Origin: JANMAT01 sp031359995
GTDB taxonomy: Bacteria > Actinomycetota > Acidimicrobiia > Acidimicrobiales > Ilumatobacteraceae
Reading direction: 5' to 3'
Assembly (NCBI GenBank): GCA_031359995.1
Contig: JANMAT010000230.1
Location: forward strand, 1 to 40,877
Length of the DNA stretch: 40,877 nucleotides
Part shown: in pieces, positions 31,995 through 39,598 of the stretch
How positions within the stretch are numbered: the first letter of the stretch is position 1
Layout: every line of letters starts with the position of its first letter
Notes under the pieces: model-generated
Told to the model about the DNA's origin: nothing
The model's database searches: none
What the model saw: only the letters and a program-made list of their open reading frames with translations
Position numbers and translations under genes: made by a program

Positions 31995-33516
31995 TCAGCG
32001 GCGATGTCCGATCGGGAAGAGCGGGTCGGCCGGCCCCTCGGGGCGGTCGCAGTCGTGAGCCAGCACCGAGGCAAGTCGCGGGGCAGCTCGAACGGCAGGC
32101 GGCCCTCGGGCGCGGCGACGCCGGTGAGCACGTCGACGAGCACCTCGTCGCTCGCGCCGTAGTCCACCAGCAGCACGCCGGCGTGGGGCACCACGTTCGT
32201 GAGCACGGCCGGGCGGTCGAGCTGCACGACCACCACCGTGGGCCAGCGAGCCGACAGGTCGCGCAGCGCCACCAGGGCGGGGTCGTCGTCGGCGAAGCCG
32301 AGGTCGCCCTCGTGCTGGCGGCGGCCGAAGAAGAACCCCGGGTGCAGCAGCTGGAACGGCGCGTGCAGGCGCACCACGGCCACCGTGGCGTCGTCGGCCG
32401 ACGCGGCCACCGCCACGCCGGCGGCGACGAACGCGTCGGCGGCCATGCCGTGCACGAGCACGCGGGCGCCGGGGGCCACCGCTGGGCCGGCCTCACCGGC
32501 GAGGCGGGTCACCGAGCGCCGTTGGGCGGCGGCGGCCGCCGCCGTGAACGCCGGCCGACCGACCACGTTCGATGCGGCGGCCTCGTCGACGAAGGGCTCC
32601 TCGAACAGGCCGAGCCGGAACTTCACGAGCAGTACCCGCCGCACCGACTCGTCGAGGCGGGCCTCGCTCACCAGACCCGCGGCCACTGCCTCGAGCAGCG
32701 GAACGGGATCCTGCTCGCCACCGAACTGGTCGAGACCAGCGTCGAGCCCGAGCGCGAACCGCTCGACCCGCGTCAGCTCCTCGACCCCCCCCCACGGCAT
32801 GGCGATGTCGGCCGGCTGCTGCGGCGGCACCCCGGTACGGCCGGCCTCGGTCAGATCCCGCACGATCGCCCAGTCCGAGACCACGAGCCCGTCGTAGCGG
32901 TGGGCGCGCCGCAACAGGTGCTGCAGCAGCACCGTGCTGAACCCCGCGCCGGTCGGCTCCACCGGCACGCCGTCGACCGTGACCCCTTCCAGGATGTTGT
33001 ACGTGGGCATCACCCCGGCCACGCCGGCGGCGAACGCGTCGAGGAAGGCGTCGACGTGGTCCGCGAAGCGACCGCCGGGGAACGCCGAGTACCGGCCCTA
33101 CACGTTGTGGCCGTCGAAGCCGTCGCGCGCCGCGCCACAGCCGACCCAGTGCTTCACCACCGCGGCCACGCCGGACGATGTGAGACCGTCGCGACCACCC
33201 TGGACTCCCTCGACGTAGGCGCCCACCAGCGCCCGCACCAGTGCGGGGTCCGACCCGCACGTGCCGTCGGCGCGCGGCCAGCGCGGCTCGGTGGCCAGGT
33301 CGGCCTGGGGCGACAGGGCCATGTGGATGCCGACGGCGCCGTACTCCTGGCGGACCGCGTCGCCGAGGGCGCGCACGAGGTGGGCGTCACCGATGGCACC
33401 ATGCGGGCGACCAGGTCATCGGCGCGGACCTCGGCCGGCAGCCGCCAGTCCTCGTACGGAGCGACCACGCCATCGTGGTCGACATCACGGAACCGCTGGC
33501 CGTCGAGCTCGATCAT
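31995..33516 (-). pseudogene. GH3 beta-glucosidase pseudogene
   Basis: Glycoside hydrolase family 3 remnant with at least three lesions. The 5' piece (ATG 33516) reads FRDVDHDGVVAPYEDWRLPA to DDLVARM, then changes frame near 33400 and loses part of the barrel. The main frame runs GDAVRQEYGAVGIHMALSPQ, VAAVVKHWVGCGAARDGFDG, then a TAG (33098-33100) where relatives have Tyr in the HN-x-YGRY motif, and continues GRYSAFPGG, YDGLVVSDWAIV with the nucleophile Asp, and the C-terminal domain. A last frameshift near 32065 separates it from the ending ADPLFPIGHRR, which stops at 31995. A run of nine C residues (32786-32794) lies inside it. A functional enzyme is very unlikely. Confidence 0.8.
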
Positions 33517-33563
33517 GACCTGACGTTCTACGCCATGGGGACGGGCCACGGCGGCCGGTGGGC

Positions 33564-33569
33564 TACGTT
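33564..33569 (+). promoter_or_regulatory. -10 box TACGTT, SDR gene
   Basis: TACGTT lies 6 nt upstream of ATG 33576. There is no Shine-Dalgarno, so the transcript is probably leaderless. Confidence 0.5.
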
Positions 33570-33575
33570 CCGGCC

Positions 33576-34340
33576 ATGGATCTCGGACTCTCGGGCAAGA
33601 AGGCACTCATCACGGGCGGCAGCCGCGGCATCGGTCGAGCCATCGCCGAACGGCTCCTCGCCGAAGGCGCCACGGTCGCCATCTCGGCGCGCGGCGCCGA
33701 CGGGCTCGACGCCGCGGTGAAGGAGCTGTCGGCCATCGGTCCGACCCACGGCGGAATGGTCGACGTGGGCGACGGCGAGGCGCTGGCGGCGTGGGTGAAC
33801 GCCTCGGCCGAGGCCATGGGCGGCATCGACATCGTCGTGTCGAACGCCAGCGGCGGCGGCGCCGGCAAGACCACCGCCGAAGCGTTCCAGCAGACCCTGA
33901 ACGTCGACATCATGGGCCTGGTTCACATGGTCGACACGGCCCGGCCCCACCTGGAGGCATCGGGCGCCGGCGCCATCGTGGCCATCTCGACCACCGCCGC
34001 GCTCGAGCACTTCGGTACCGGGCTCGGCTCGTACCACGCGCTCAAGGCGGGGCTCATCAACCTCGTCGCCGGCTACGCCCAGGCATTGGGCGGCACCGGC
34101 ATCCGCGCCAACTGCGTATCGCCCGGCCCGATCTTCGTGGAGGGCGGCGGCTGGGACAAGATCAGGACCGCCGTGCCGGCCATGTACGACGGCGCCATCG
34201 CCGCCCATCCGTCGCACCGTCTGGGCACTGCCGCCGAGGTCGCCAACGTGGTGGCCTTCCTGGCCAGCCCGGCGGCATCGTGGGTCACCGGCGAGAACAT
34301 CGTGGTCGACGGCGGCTTCACCAAGCGCGTGGCGTTCTGA
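33576..34340 (+). CDS. SDR family oxidoreductase
   Basis: 254-residue classical short-chain dehydrogenase. It has TGGSRGIGR (13-21), the NADP-leaning SARG end of strand 2, SNAS in place of NNAG (89-92), Tyr153-x3-Lys157 (SYHALKAG), the SPGPIFVEGGGW loop, and a C-terminal ITGE-like VTGENIVVDGGFTKR. The NNAG variant and the glycine-rich GGGWDKI loop place it in a common actinobacterial SDR subgroup of unknown substrate. ATG 33576 is preferred over an in-frame upstream start because of the conserved N-terminus and the -10 box just ahead. Its 3' end abuts a truncated MDR gene on the other strand. Confidence 0.88.
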   Translation: MDLGLSGKKALITGGSRGIGRAIAERLLAEGATVAISARGADGLDAAVKELSAIGPTHGGMVDVGDGEALAAWVNASAEAMGGIDIVVSNASGGGAGKTTAEAFQQTLNVDIMGLVHMVDTARPHLEASGAGAIVAISTTAALEHFGTGLGSYHALKAGLINLVAGYAQALGGTGIRANCVSPGPIFVEGGGWDKIRTAVPAMYDGAIAAHPSHRLGTAAEVANVVAFLASPAASWVTGENIVVDGGFTKRVAF

Positions 34341-34618
34341 GCTGCGCCGGCGTCGGGGTCGGCGAAGGCGCCCGACACGATGACCTCGTTGCCGGCGGGA
34401 TCGAAGCCGACGATGTCGCAGCCGAGCACCATGGGGAACTGCTCGGGCCGCACGCCGACGCCGAGCATCGAGAGGTGGTCGTGCATGTTGACCCTCGTCG
34501 CCGCCACGGTGACCAGGGTGTGACCCTCGGGCGGGTCGGGCTCGGGCCAGTCGTCCACCAGGTCCAGGACGGCCAGCGGGTCAGTTGCATCGATGCGACG
34601 GGCGACAGCGGCGCGCAC
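34341..34618 (-). pseudogene. N-terminal remnant of a zinc-type/quinone MDR gene
   Basis: From GTG 34618 the minus strand encodes about 85 residues of the GroES-like domain of a medium-chain dehydrogenase: LDLVDDWPEPDPPEGHTLVT, VNMHDHLSMLGVGV, QFPMVLGCDIVGFDPAGNEV and IVSGAFADPD. The start retains an AGGAGG 5-10 nt upstream. Similarity ends where the oppositely oriented SDR gene begins to be read antisense (34340), so the Rossmann domain is lost. It is a 3'-truncated gene with an intact start region. Confidence 0.7.
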
Positions 34619-34643
34619 ACGTCCTCCTACGGGGTCGTGATGA

Positions 34644-35591
34644 TCATGGACTCGCCGAATCGAGGGCTTCGGCGATGGTGAGCGCCCGTACGTGGGCGGC
34701 CAACGGCGACGACAACGCGCCCACGTGGACGGCGAACCGTTGCGCGGCGAGCGGCCCGAGCGCGTCGATGAGCGTGACGAAGACGACGCGGGCTCGGTGG
34801 CCGGGCCAGTCGGCCGGCAGGAGCCCGGCGGGCAGGTTGGCCCCGTGGTTGGCCAGTGCGAACCAGCGGTAGGTCAGGCGGCAGCGCGCCACCATCGCCT
34901 CGGCCGGGTCGACCTGCCCGCGCGCCGCGCGCGGCACGATCGGTTCGAACTCGTCGACGAAGTCGGCGAAGGCACCGCGGATCTCGTCGAGGTCCCACGC
35001 GTCCATCGGCTGCTGGCGTCCGGCACCACCGAGGTGCTCGCCCACGAACACCGTGCACGCGCCCGCGCCGCTCTCGGCCAACGCGGTGTCGAGTGCGGCA
35101 CTCGGCGGTCGGGGCGAAACCCACAGGCCGTCCTGGAGCGGGGCGAAGCCAAGCCAGCGCAGGCGGGCCCGCAGCACGGCGCGCTGCGAGCGGCGCTCCT
35201 CGGCGATGGAGTAGGCGACCACCGTCCACCGACCGTCCCAGTCGTCGATGCGACCGGTGTAGCCGTAGGTGAGCCGGCGCCCCTCGGCCACCACGCGGGC
35301 GCACCGCTCGGTGAGCGCGTAGGCGGTGTTGCGGCCGTCGCGGGTGGCCTGCAGCAGGTCGCGTCGGGCCAACCGCGACAGCGCGGCACGGGCGCTGGCC
35401 ACCGACACGCCGAAGTCGTCGAGCAGGGTCACCAGCGCGCCCGACGGGATCGGTTCGCCGACCGAGATGCCGTAGTCGCCGAGCAACATGAGCAGCAGGT
35501 GCTGGGGCGGGTAGCCCGACTGGATGCGCGGCAGCATGCGCGCTTCGTCCTCGTACAGCGTGACGACGTCATCGCGTCCGGCGTCGGTCAC
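34644..35591 (-). CDS. PaaX-family transcriptional repressor
   Basis: 315-residue PaaX-type regulator. The N-terminal winged helix (about 35-95) contains GDYGISVGEPIPSGALVTLL, VSVASARAALSRLARRDLL and TRDGRNTAYALTERCARVV. The C-terminal PaaX domain has WTVVAYSIAEERRSQRAVLR, ARLRWLGFAPLQDGLWVSPR and MVARCRLTYRWFALAN. In phenylacetate degradation PaaX binds phenylacetyl-CoA; here no paa genes are present, so the inducer is unknown. GTG 35591 overlaps the stop of the upstream LLM gene (GTGA), which sets the start and shows the two are cotranscribed. Confidence 0.85.
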   Translation of the reverse strand: MTDAGRDDVVTLYEDEARMLPRIQSGYPPQHLLLMLLGDYGISVGEPIPSGALVTLLDDFGVSVASARAALSRLARRDLLQATRDGRNTAYALTERCARVVAEGRRLTYGYTGRIDDWDGRWTVVAYSIAEERRSQRAVLRARLRWLGFAPLQDGLWVSPRPPSAALDTALAESGAGACTVFVGEHLGGAGRQQPMDAWDLDEIRGAFADFVDEFEPIVPRAARGQVDPAEAMVARCRLTYRWFALANHGANLPAGLLPADWPGHRARVVFVTLIDALGPLAAQRFAVHVGALSSPLAAHVRALTIAEALDSASP

Positions 35592-36481
35592 CACTGGTCG
35601 CGGGTGGTCTCCACGAAGCGCCGACAGACGGCGATCTGATCGGGCAGGGTGCCGCCGGCGACGCGGTTCGACACGCCGAGGTGGGTGGCCCCGAGTGCCT
35701 TGGCCTGCGCCACCGCGGCCGGCCACTGCTCGGGCGGCACGGCCTGCACGGCCATGCGGACCTCGATGCCGAACGTGGCCGGGTCACGCCCGCCGGCGGC
35801 CACCTCGGCGCGGAGCGTCTCGATGGAACGGGCCAGTTGCTCCTGGTCGAACGAGCTGGGCGCGGCGTACTTGTAGCCGTCAGCCAGCCGGGCGGCGCGC
35901 GAGCGGGCCAGGGCGCTCGGGTAGGCGCCCGCCCCCATGACGCCGGCACCGAACCAGAGCGGGATCGGGCGCATCGGGCGCGGGCTGATGCCGGTGGCCT
36001 TCAGCGTGAAGAAGCGGCCCTCGTGGTCCACGGCTCGTTCGGTCCACAGCCGCCGCATGATGTGCACCTGCTCCTCGAAGCGGGCACCGCGGGTCGACGG
36101 GTCGACCCCGACAGCGTCGCACTCGCGCCGGTTCCAGCTGATGCTGGCGCCGATGCGCAGACGCCCCTCGCTGAGGTTGTCGACCTCGGCCGCCTGCTTG
36201 GCTGCCAGCACCGGCTCGTACAGCGGCAGCAGCAGCATGGCGGTGTTGATCTCGACGCGGGTCGTGACCGCGGCCACGAACGCCGCCAGCGTGAACGTCT
36301 CGCGCCACGGCTCGTCGAAGCTGAACATCGGCCCCGGGAACACCGTGTCGGTGGTGGAGCACAGGTGGGCCGAGAAGCCGAGGTGGTGGAAGCCGAGGGC
36401 CTCCATCTGCTGGGCGTACTCGCGCACCTCCGACGGGTGCCCCAGGTACGGGATGTCGACACCGACGCGCAGCTCGGTCAC
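35588..36481 (-). CDS. LLM-class (F420-type) flavin oxidoreductase
   Basis: 297-residue luciferase-like oxidoreductase of the TIGR03619 style. It has ELRVGVDIPYLGHPSEVREY, FHHLGFSAHLCS, MLLLPLYEPVLAAKQAAEVD, RLRIGASISWNRRECDAVGV with the GxSxGWxxxE-like cofactor loop, and PIPLWFGAG. GTG 36481 is preceded by AGGAGG at 4 nt spacing. It is the first gene of a two-gene unit with the PaaX-type regulator, so the regulator may sense this enzyme's substrate or product. It is divergent from an SRPBCC gene 102 bp away. Confidence 0.85.
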   Translation of the reverse strand: MTELRVGVDIPYLGHPSEVREYAQQMEALGFHHLGFSAHLCSTTDTVFPGPMFSFDEPWRETFTLAAFVAAVTTRVEINTAMLLLPLYEPVLAAKQAAEVDNLSEGRLRIGASISWNRRECDAVGVDPSTRGARFEEQVHIMRRLWTERAVDHEGRFFTLKATGISPRPMRPIPLWFGAGVMGAGAYPSALARSRAARLADGYKYAAPSSFDQEQLARSIETLRAEVAAGGRDPATFGIEVRMAVQAVPPEQWPAAVAQAKALGATHLGVSNRVAGGTLPDQIAVCRRFVETTRDQW

Positions 36482-36569
36482 GGGCCCTCCTCTCCGGACC
36501 GGCACCATAGCCCCCGCCGACCGCCCCGTGATCTGTCAACGATCGACGGAGCCCGCCTACGTCGTCGGC

Positions 36570-36575
36570 TACCGT
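36570..36575 (+). promoter_or_regulatory. -10 box TACCGT, SRPBCC gene
   Basis: TACCGT lies 8 nt upstream of ATG 36584 with no Shine-Dalgarno, consistent with leaderless transcription. Confidence 0.45.
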
Positions 36576-36583
36576 CGGCGCCC

Positions 36584-37063
36584 ATGTCCGCCGAACGTGT
36601 CTCCGTCAGCCGTCGCATCGCCGCTCCCGCCGATGCCATCTACGCCATCGTCAGCGATCCCGCCGGCCACGTCCGCATCGACGGCTCCGGCATGCTCGAA
36701 GCGGCGGCCGACGCCGCCGCGCCGTCCGCCGTGGGCGACACGTTCGTCATCCACATGGACCGCACGCCGCTCAACGACATCCCCGGGCTCGTGAAGTACT
36801 CCGTGTGCAACACGGTCACCCAGATCGAGCCGGGTCGACTGTTCGAGTGGACGATCGGTGCCGTCGACCAGCCCCCGCTCGGCCACGTGTACGGCTGGGT
36901 GCTCGAGCCGGTCAGTGCCACCGAGACCGACGTGACGAACTACTGCGACTGGACGAACATCGTCGACTCGCTGCGCGCCGCCGGCCGCACGTGGCCGATC
37001 GTGCCGGTGTCGATGCTCGAGGAGACCATGGCGTCGCTCGAGCGCGTCGTGAGCACCGGCTGA
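36584..37063 (+). CDS. SRPBCC (START-like) family protein
   Basis: 159-residue protein of the polyketide cyclase/SRPBCC superfamily, a helix-grip fold that binds a hydrophobic ligand. It begins SVSRRIAAPADAIYAIVSDP, a hallmark N-terminal strand-helix, and continues with DTFVIHMDRTPL, SVCNTVTQIEPGRLFEWTIG and VLEPVSATETDVTNYCDWTN. No membrane or signal segment. Such proteins in actinobacteria range from cyclases to ligand carriers and no specific activity can be read here. It is convergent with the class II aldolase gene (4-bp gap). Confidence 0.8.
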   Translation: MSAERVSVSRRIAAPADAIYAIVSDPAGHVRIDGSGMLEAAADAAAPSAVGDTFVIHMDRTPLNDIPGLVKYSVCNTVTQIEPGRLFEWTIGAVDQPPLGHVYGWVLEPVSATETDVTNYCDWTNIVDSLRAAGRTWPIVPVSMLEETMASLERVVSTG

Positions 37064-37067
37064 GCGG

Positions 37068-37868
37068 TCAGTCGAACAGGTCGGGGTCGGTGCGTACGAT
37101 CTCGTCCCACAACGGCTGGAACGAGAACCACCCGGCCAACGGGTAGCCGATCTGCTTCTGGGTGTATCGGGCGTCCTCGTCGGCGATGAGGTGCGGGGTG
37201 CCCGCCGCCTCGGCCAGGAGCTGGGCCTGGCAGGTGCGCTCCATGGTCACGAACCACCACACCGCCTCGTCGACCGACTGGCCCACGGTGAACAGGCCGT
37301 GGTTGCGGTGGATGGCCGCCTTGTGGTGGCCGAGACCGCGTGCCAGGGCGCGGCCGCCCTCCTCCTCCAGCACGACCACGCCGCCGCCCTCGGTGACCAC
37401 GGCGTGATCCTCGAAGAACGCACACGAGTCCTGCGTGATGGGGTCGAGCAGACGGCCGAGCGACGACCACGCCTTGCCGTACACCGAGTGGGCATGGGCG
37501 GCGGCGATGACGTCGGGCCGGGCCTCGTGCACTGCGGCGTGGATGATGAAGGCGGCCCGGTTCACCGGCTTGCGGCCGTGCACGACCTCGCCCTGGTGGT
37601 TCACCAGGATCAGGTCCGACACCTTCACGTGCCGGAAGCTCATGCCGAACGGGTTCACCCAGAAGTGGTCCGTGAGCTCGGGGTCGCGGGCCGTGATGTG
37701 CCCGGCCACGCCCTCGCCGAAGCCGAGCCGGCCGAAGATGCGCAGCGCACCGGCGAGGCGCTGCTTGCGGTGCTCTCGTTCCGCGGCGGGTGAGTCGAAC
37801 GTGGGCGGCAGGTTGTACTCGAGCTCCTGCTGCTTCGGCATGAACACAGAGGTGTCGACGTCGGCCAT
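37068..37868 (-). CDS. Class II aldolase/adducin family protein
   Basis: 266-residue zinc-dependent class II aldolase-fold protein. Metal-ligand and fold motifs are present: GFGEGVAGHITARDP near 50-64, NPFGMSFRHVKVSDLILVNH, the HxH motif in AAAHAHSVYGKAW, and AAIHRNHGLFTVG near 190-202. Length and style match the adducin-like branch that includes sugar-phosphate aldolases and epimerases and many proteins with other roles, so the substrate is open. ATG 37868 has GGGAG 5-9 nt upstream. It is transcribed away from the TetR gene's end with a 97-bp gap in which I see no clear element. Confidence 0.85.
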   Translation of the reverse strand: MADVDTSVFMPKQQELEYNLPPTFDSPAAEREHRKQRLAGALRIFGRLGFGEGVAGHITARDPELTDHFWVNPFGMSFRHVKVSDLILVNHQGEVVHGRKPVNRAAFIIHAAVHEARPDVIAAAHAHSVYGKAWSSLGRLLDPITQDSCAFFEDHAVVTEGGGVVVLEEEGGRALARGLGHHKAAIHRNHGLFTVGQSVDEAVWWFVTMERTCQAQLLAEAAGTPHLIADEDARYTQKQIGYPLAGWFSFQPLWDEIVRTDPDLFD

Positions 37869-37965
37869 GAGGCTCCCAGGGTGGACCGGTGGATGGGCCC
37901 ATGCTGGGGCCGGCGCGCGGCCGTGTCAATGCGGGCGGGCCCGTCTCACCGATCGGTCGCCTGCG

Positions 37966-38520
37966 TCAGGCCGACCGAGCGGCCCCGGCCCCGGTGAGCC
38001 GTCGGGCGGCGCGATCCGCGACCTCGGGTCCCGCGAGCTGGCGGAGCAGGAGCAGACCATCGAGCACGGCGATGGCGGCCTCGGCCTCGGCGCGCCGCCG
38101 GGTGCGGTTGCCGCGCATGAACGCCGCAGCCCACTCGATCCACGCTTCGACCAACTGGGGCACGAGGGTGCGGAAGGGGTCGCGTCCGGCCGCGGCGAGG
38201 CCACCGGCCTCGAAGAAGAGGGCGAACACCGGATCGGCCTCGGACCGGGACAGGATCGGCCAGGCCGTGCGGAGCATCTCGAGGTGGTCGGCCACCGGGG
38301 CGGAGAAGGTGGGGGCCAGCGTCGCCTGCAACTGGGCGCCCATCGCGGACAGCACTTCACCGATCAGGTCATCCTTCGTGGGGAAGTAGTAGACGACGAT
38401 CCGATCGCTGATGCCGAGCCGTCGGGCGATTCGTCCGAACGTGAGCTGGCTCAGACCGTCGTCGAACGCCGTTGCCAGCGCTCCCTCGAGGATGTCCGCC
38501 TTGGTGTGCTTGTACCCCAT
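37966..38520 (-). CDS. TetR family regulator, divergent from alpha/beta hydrolase
   Basis: 184-residue TetR repressor. The DNA-binding domain (about 6-52) includes TKADILEGALATAFDDGLSQ, LTFGRIARRLGISDRIVVYY and FPTKDDLIGEVL. The C-terminal ligand domain contains LSRSEADPVFALFFEAGGLA. ATG 38520 is followed on the opposite side by a 40-bp perfect inverted repeat (38533-38572) that overlaps the hydrolase promoter, the textbook layout of an autoregulating TetR that represses its divergent neighbour. A minus-strand TACGAT at 38530-38535, inside this region, is a possible -10 for the TetR gene itself. The inducer is probably a substrate of the hydrolase (inference). Confidence 0.88.
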   Translation of the reverse strand: MGYKHTKADILEGALATAFDDGLSQLTFGRIARRLGISDRIVVYYFPTKDDLIGEVLSAMGAQLQATLAPTFSAPVADHLEMLRTAWPILSRSEADPVFALFFEAGGLAAAGRDPFRTLVPQLVEAWIEWAAAFMRGNRTRRRAEAEAAIAVLDGLLLLRQLAGPEVADRAARRLTGAGAARSA

Positions 38521-38526
38521 CGGGCC

Positions 38527-38555
38527 TTGATCGTAGTGGTCACTGCGAGTATGGT
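38527..38555 (+). promoter_or_regulatory. Promoter TTGATC-17-TATGGT of the hydrolase gene
   Basis: A -35 TTGATC (38527-38532) and -10 TATGGT (38550-38555) with an ideal 17-bp spacer. The left arm of the inverted repeat fills the spacer and the -10 lies in the repeat's centre, so repressor binding would exclude RNA polymerase. Confidence 0.65.
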
Positions 38556-38572
38556 TTCGCAGTGACCACTAC
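38533..38572. promoter_or_regulatory. 40-bp perfect inverted repeat, TetR operator candidate
   Basis: Arms GTAGTGGTCACTGCGA (38533-38548) and TCGCAGTGACCACTAC (38557-38572) are exact 16-bp inverted repeats around GTATGGTT. Each arm itself contains AGTG-N2-CACT, a smaller dyad, so the site could hold two TetR dimers. It sits between the divergent TetR and hydrolase genes. Confidence 0.8.
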
Positions 38573-38592
38573 AAACACCGGAGGTAGCCCCG

Positions 38593-38622
38593 ATGACCGA
38601 GCACGATGCAGGTGCCGCATGA
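38593..38622 (+). CDS. Nine-residue leader ORF coupled to the hydrolase
   Basis: ATG 38593 has GGAGG at 8-nt spacing and encodes MTEHDAGAA before TGA 38620-38622, which overlaps the hydrolase ATG (ATGA at 38619-38622). The hydrolase start itself has only a weak AGGTG. This is the arrangement of a translationally coupled leader: ribosomes load on the strong site and restart at the overlap. Alternatively the peptide could be a relic of an earlier N-terminus. Confidence 0.5.
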   Translation: MTEHDAGAA

Positions 38623-39497
38623 GCATCTCCGCCCAGGCCGCCGCCGACCTGTTCCGGCGTGAACCCGAGCGGTTCCTCGACGTCGGTACCGGTGAGGTCG
38701 CGTACCGCCGCGTCGGCCGCGGTCCGGACGTGCTGTTCGTGCACGGCTGGCCGGTGAGCGGCGCCACCTTCCGCTGCCTGCTCCCCCACCTGACCGACCA
38801 CGTGACCTGTCACCTGATCGACCTCCCCGGGGCCGGGTCGAGCCGGTACACCGCCGACACCCCGCTCACGATCGACAACCACATCCACAGCGTGCGGCGC
38901 GCCCTCGACCTGCTCGAACTGAACGAGGTCGCGGTCGTCGGCCACGACAGCGGCGGGATGATCGCCCGCCATGCCGTCGCCGGCGACCCTCGCCTGCGCG
39001 CCCTCGGGCTGATCGACACCGAGCAGTCGAGCGGCCTCAGCTGGAAGTTCAAGTCCTTCATCGCCGGACGGCGGATCCCCGGGTTCGGCGCCGGGCTGGG
39101 CTGGCTCGCCGGCCGACCCCGGCTGCGCCGCAGCCCACTGGTGCTCGGCGATGCGTTCGTCGACCGGTCGCTGCTCGACGGCGAGTTCGACGAGTTCTTC
39201 CTCCAACCGCTCCACCGGTCGCGCCCCCATCTCGACGCCACCATGCGCCTGCTGCGGAGCTTCGACTACGGCCACGTGCGCGCCCTCGGGGCGCTGCACC
39301 GCAAGATCGACGTGCCGGTCCAGCTCGTCTGGGGCGAGCACGACAAGTTCTTCCCCGTCAAGTGGGCCGAGGAGATGGTCGCCGACTTCGCCGACGCCCG
39401 CCTCGACGTCGTCCAGGGCGCGGGGCTGTTCGCCCACGAGGAACGTCCTGCCGAGGTCGCCCGGGCACTCCTCCCGGTGCTGACCGGAACGCGCTGA
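38619..39497 (+). CDS. Alpha/beta hydrolase, Asp-nucleophile type (epoxide hydrolase/dehalogenase-like)
   Basis: 292-residue alpha/beta hydrolase. The oxyanion segment is VHGWPVSG (41-48) and the nucleophile elbow is GHDSGG (108-113). In G-x-Nuc-x-G register the nucleophile is Asp110, as in epoxide hydrolases and haloalkane/haloacid dehalogenases, rather than Ser111. The late acid region is VWGEHDKFFP and the catalytic His lies in GLFAHEERP. A helical cap (about 145-215) covers the site. Substrate unknown. Expression is probably controlled by the divergent TetR through the 40-bp dyad. The start ATG 38619 is set by the overlap with the leader ORF and by where family similarity begins. Confidence 0.83.
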   Translation: MSISAQAAADLFRREPERFLDVGTGEVAYRRVGRGPDVLFVHGWPVSGATFRCLLPHLTDHVTCHLIDLPGAGSSRYTADTPLTIDNHIHSVRRALDLLELNEVAVVGHDSGGMIARHAVAGDPRLRALGLIDTEQSSGLSWKFKSFIAGRRIPGFGAGLGWLAGRPRLRRSPLVLGDAFVDRSLLDGEFDEFFLQPLHRSRPHLDATMRLLRSFDYGHVRALGALHRKIDVPVQLVWGEHDKFFPVKWAEEMVADFADARLDVVQGAGLFAHEERPAEVARALLPVLTGTR

Positions 39498-39553
39498 GCC
39501 GAAGACGCTCTGCCGCGCGTGCTCTGACGGCGACCGGTTGCACGATCCCTTCC

Positions 39554-39578
39554 AAACCGGACACTAGGTGGCCGGTTT
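39554..39578. promoter_or_regulatory. 25-bp dyad AAACCGG-N11-CCGGTTT
   Basis: Perfect 7-bp arms with an inner CAC-N3-GTG dyad, 21 bp upstream of the TIGR03086 gene and 57 bp after the hydrolase stop. It could be an operator (it covers the region where a -35 element would lie) or a terminator hairpin for the hydrolase, since the right arm ends in TTT. Confidence 0.45.
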
Positions 39579-39585
39579 CCCGTCG

Positions 39586-39591
39586 TACCGT
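39586..39591 (+). promoter_or_regulatory. -10 box TACCGT, TIGR03086 gene
   Basis: TACCGT lies 7 nt upstream of ATG 39599; no Shine-Dalgarno is present, consistent with a leaderless transcript. Confidence 0.45.
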
Positions 39592-39598
39592 CGTCTCC

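Noticed and set aside
32786..32794. Run of nine C residues as a programmed frameshift or phase-variation tract.
   Set aside because: It lies in a gene already broken by a nonsense codon and frameshifts, and the frame is continuous across it. A regulatory role is not supported.
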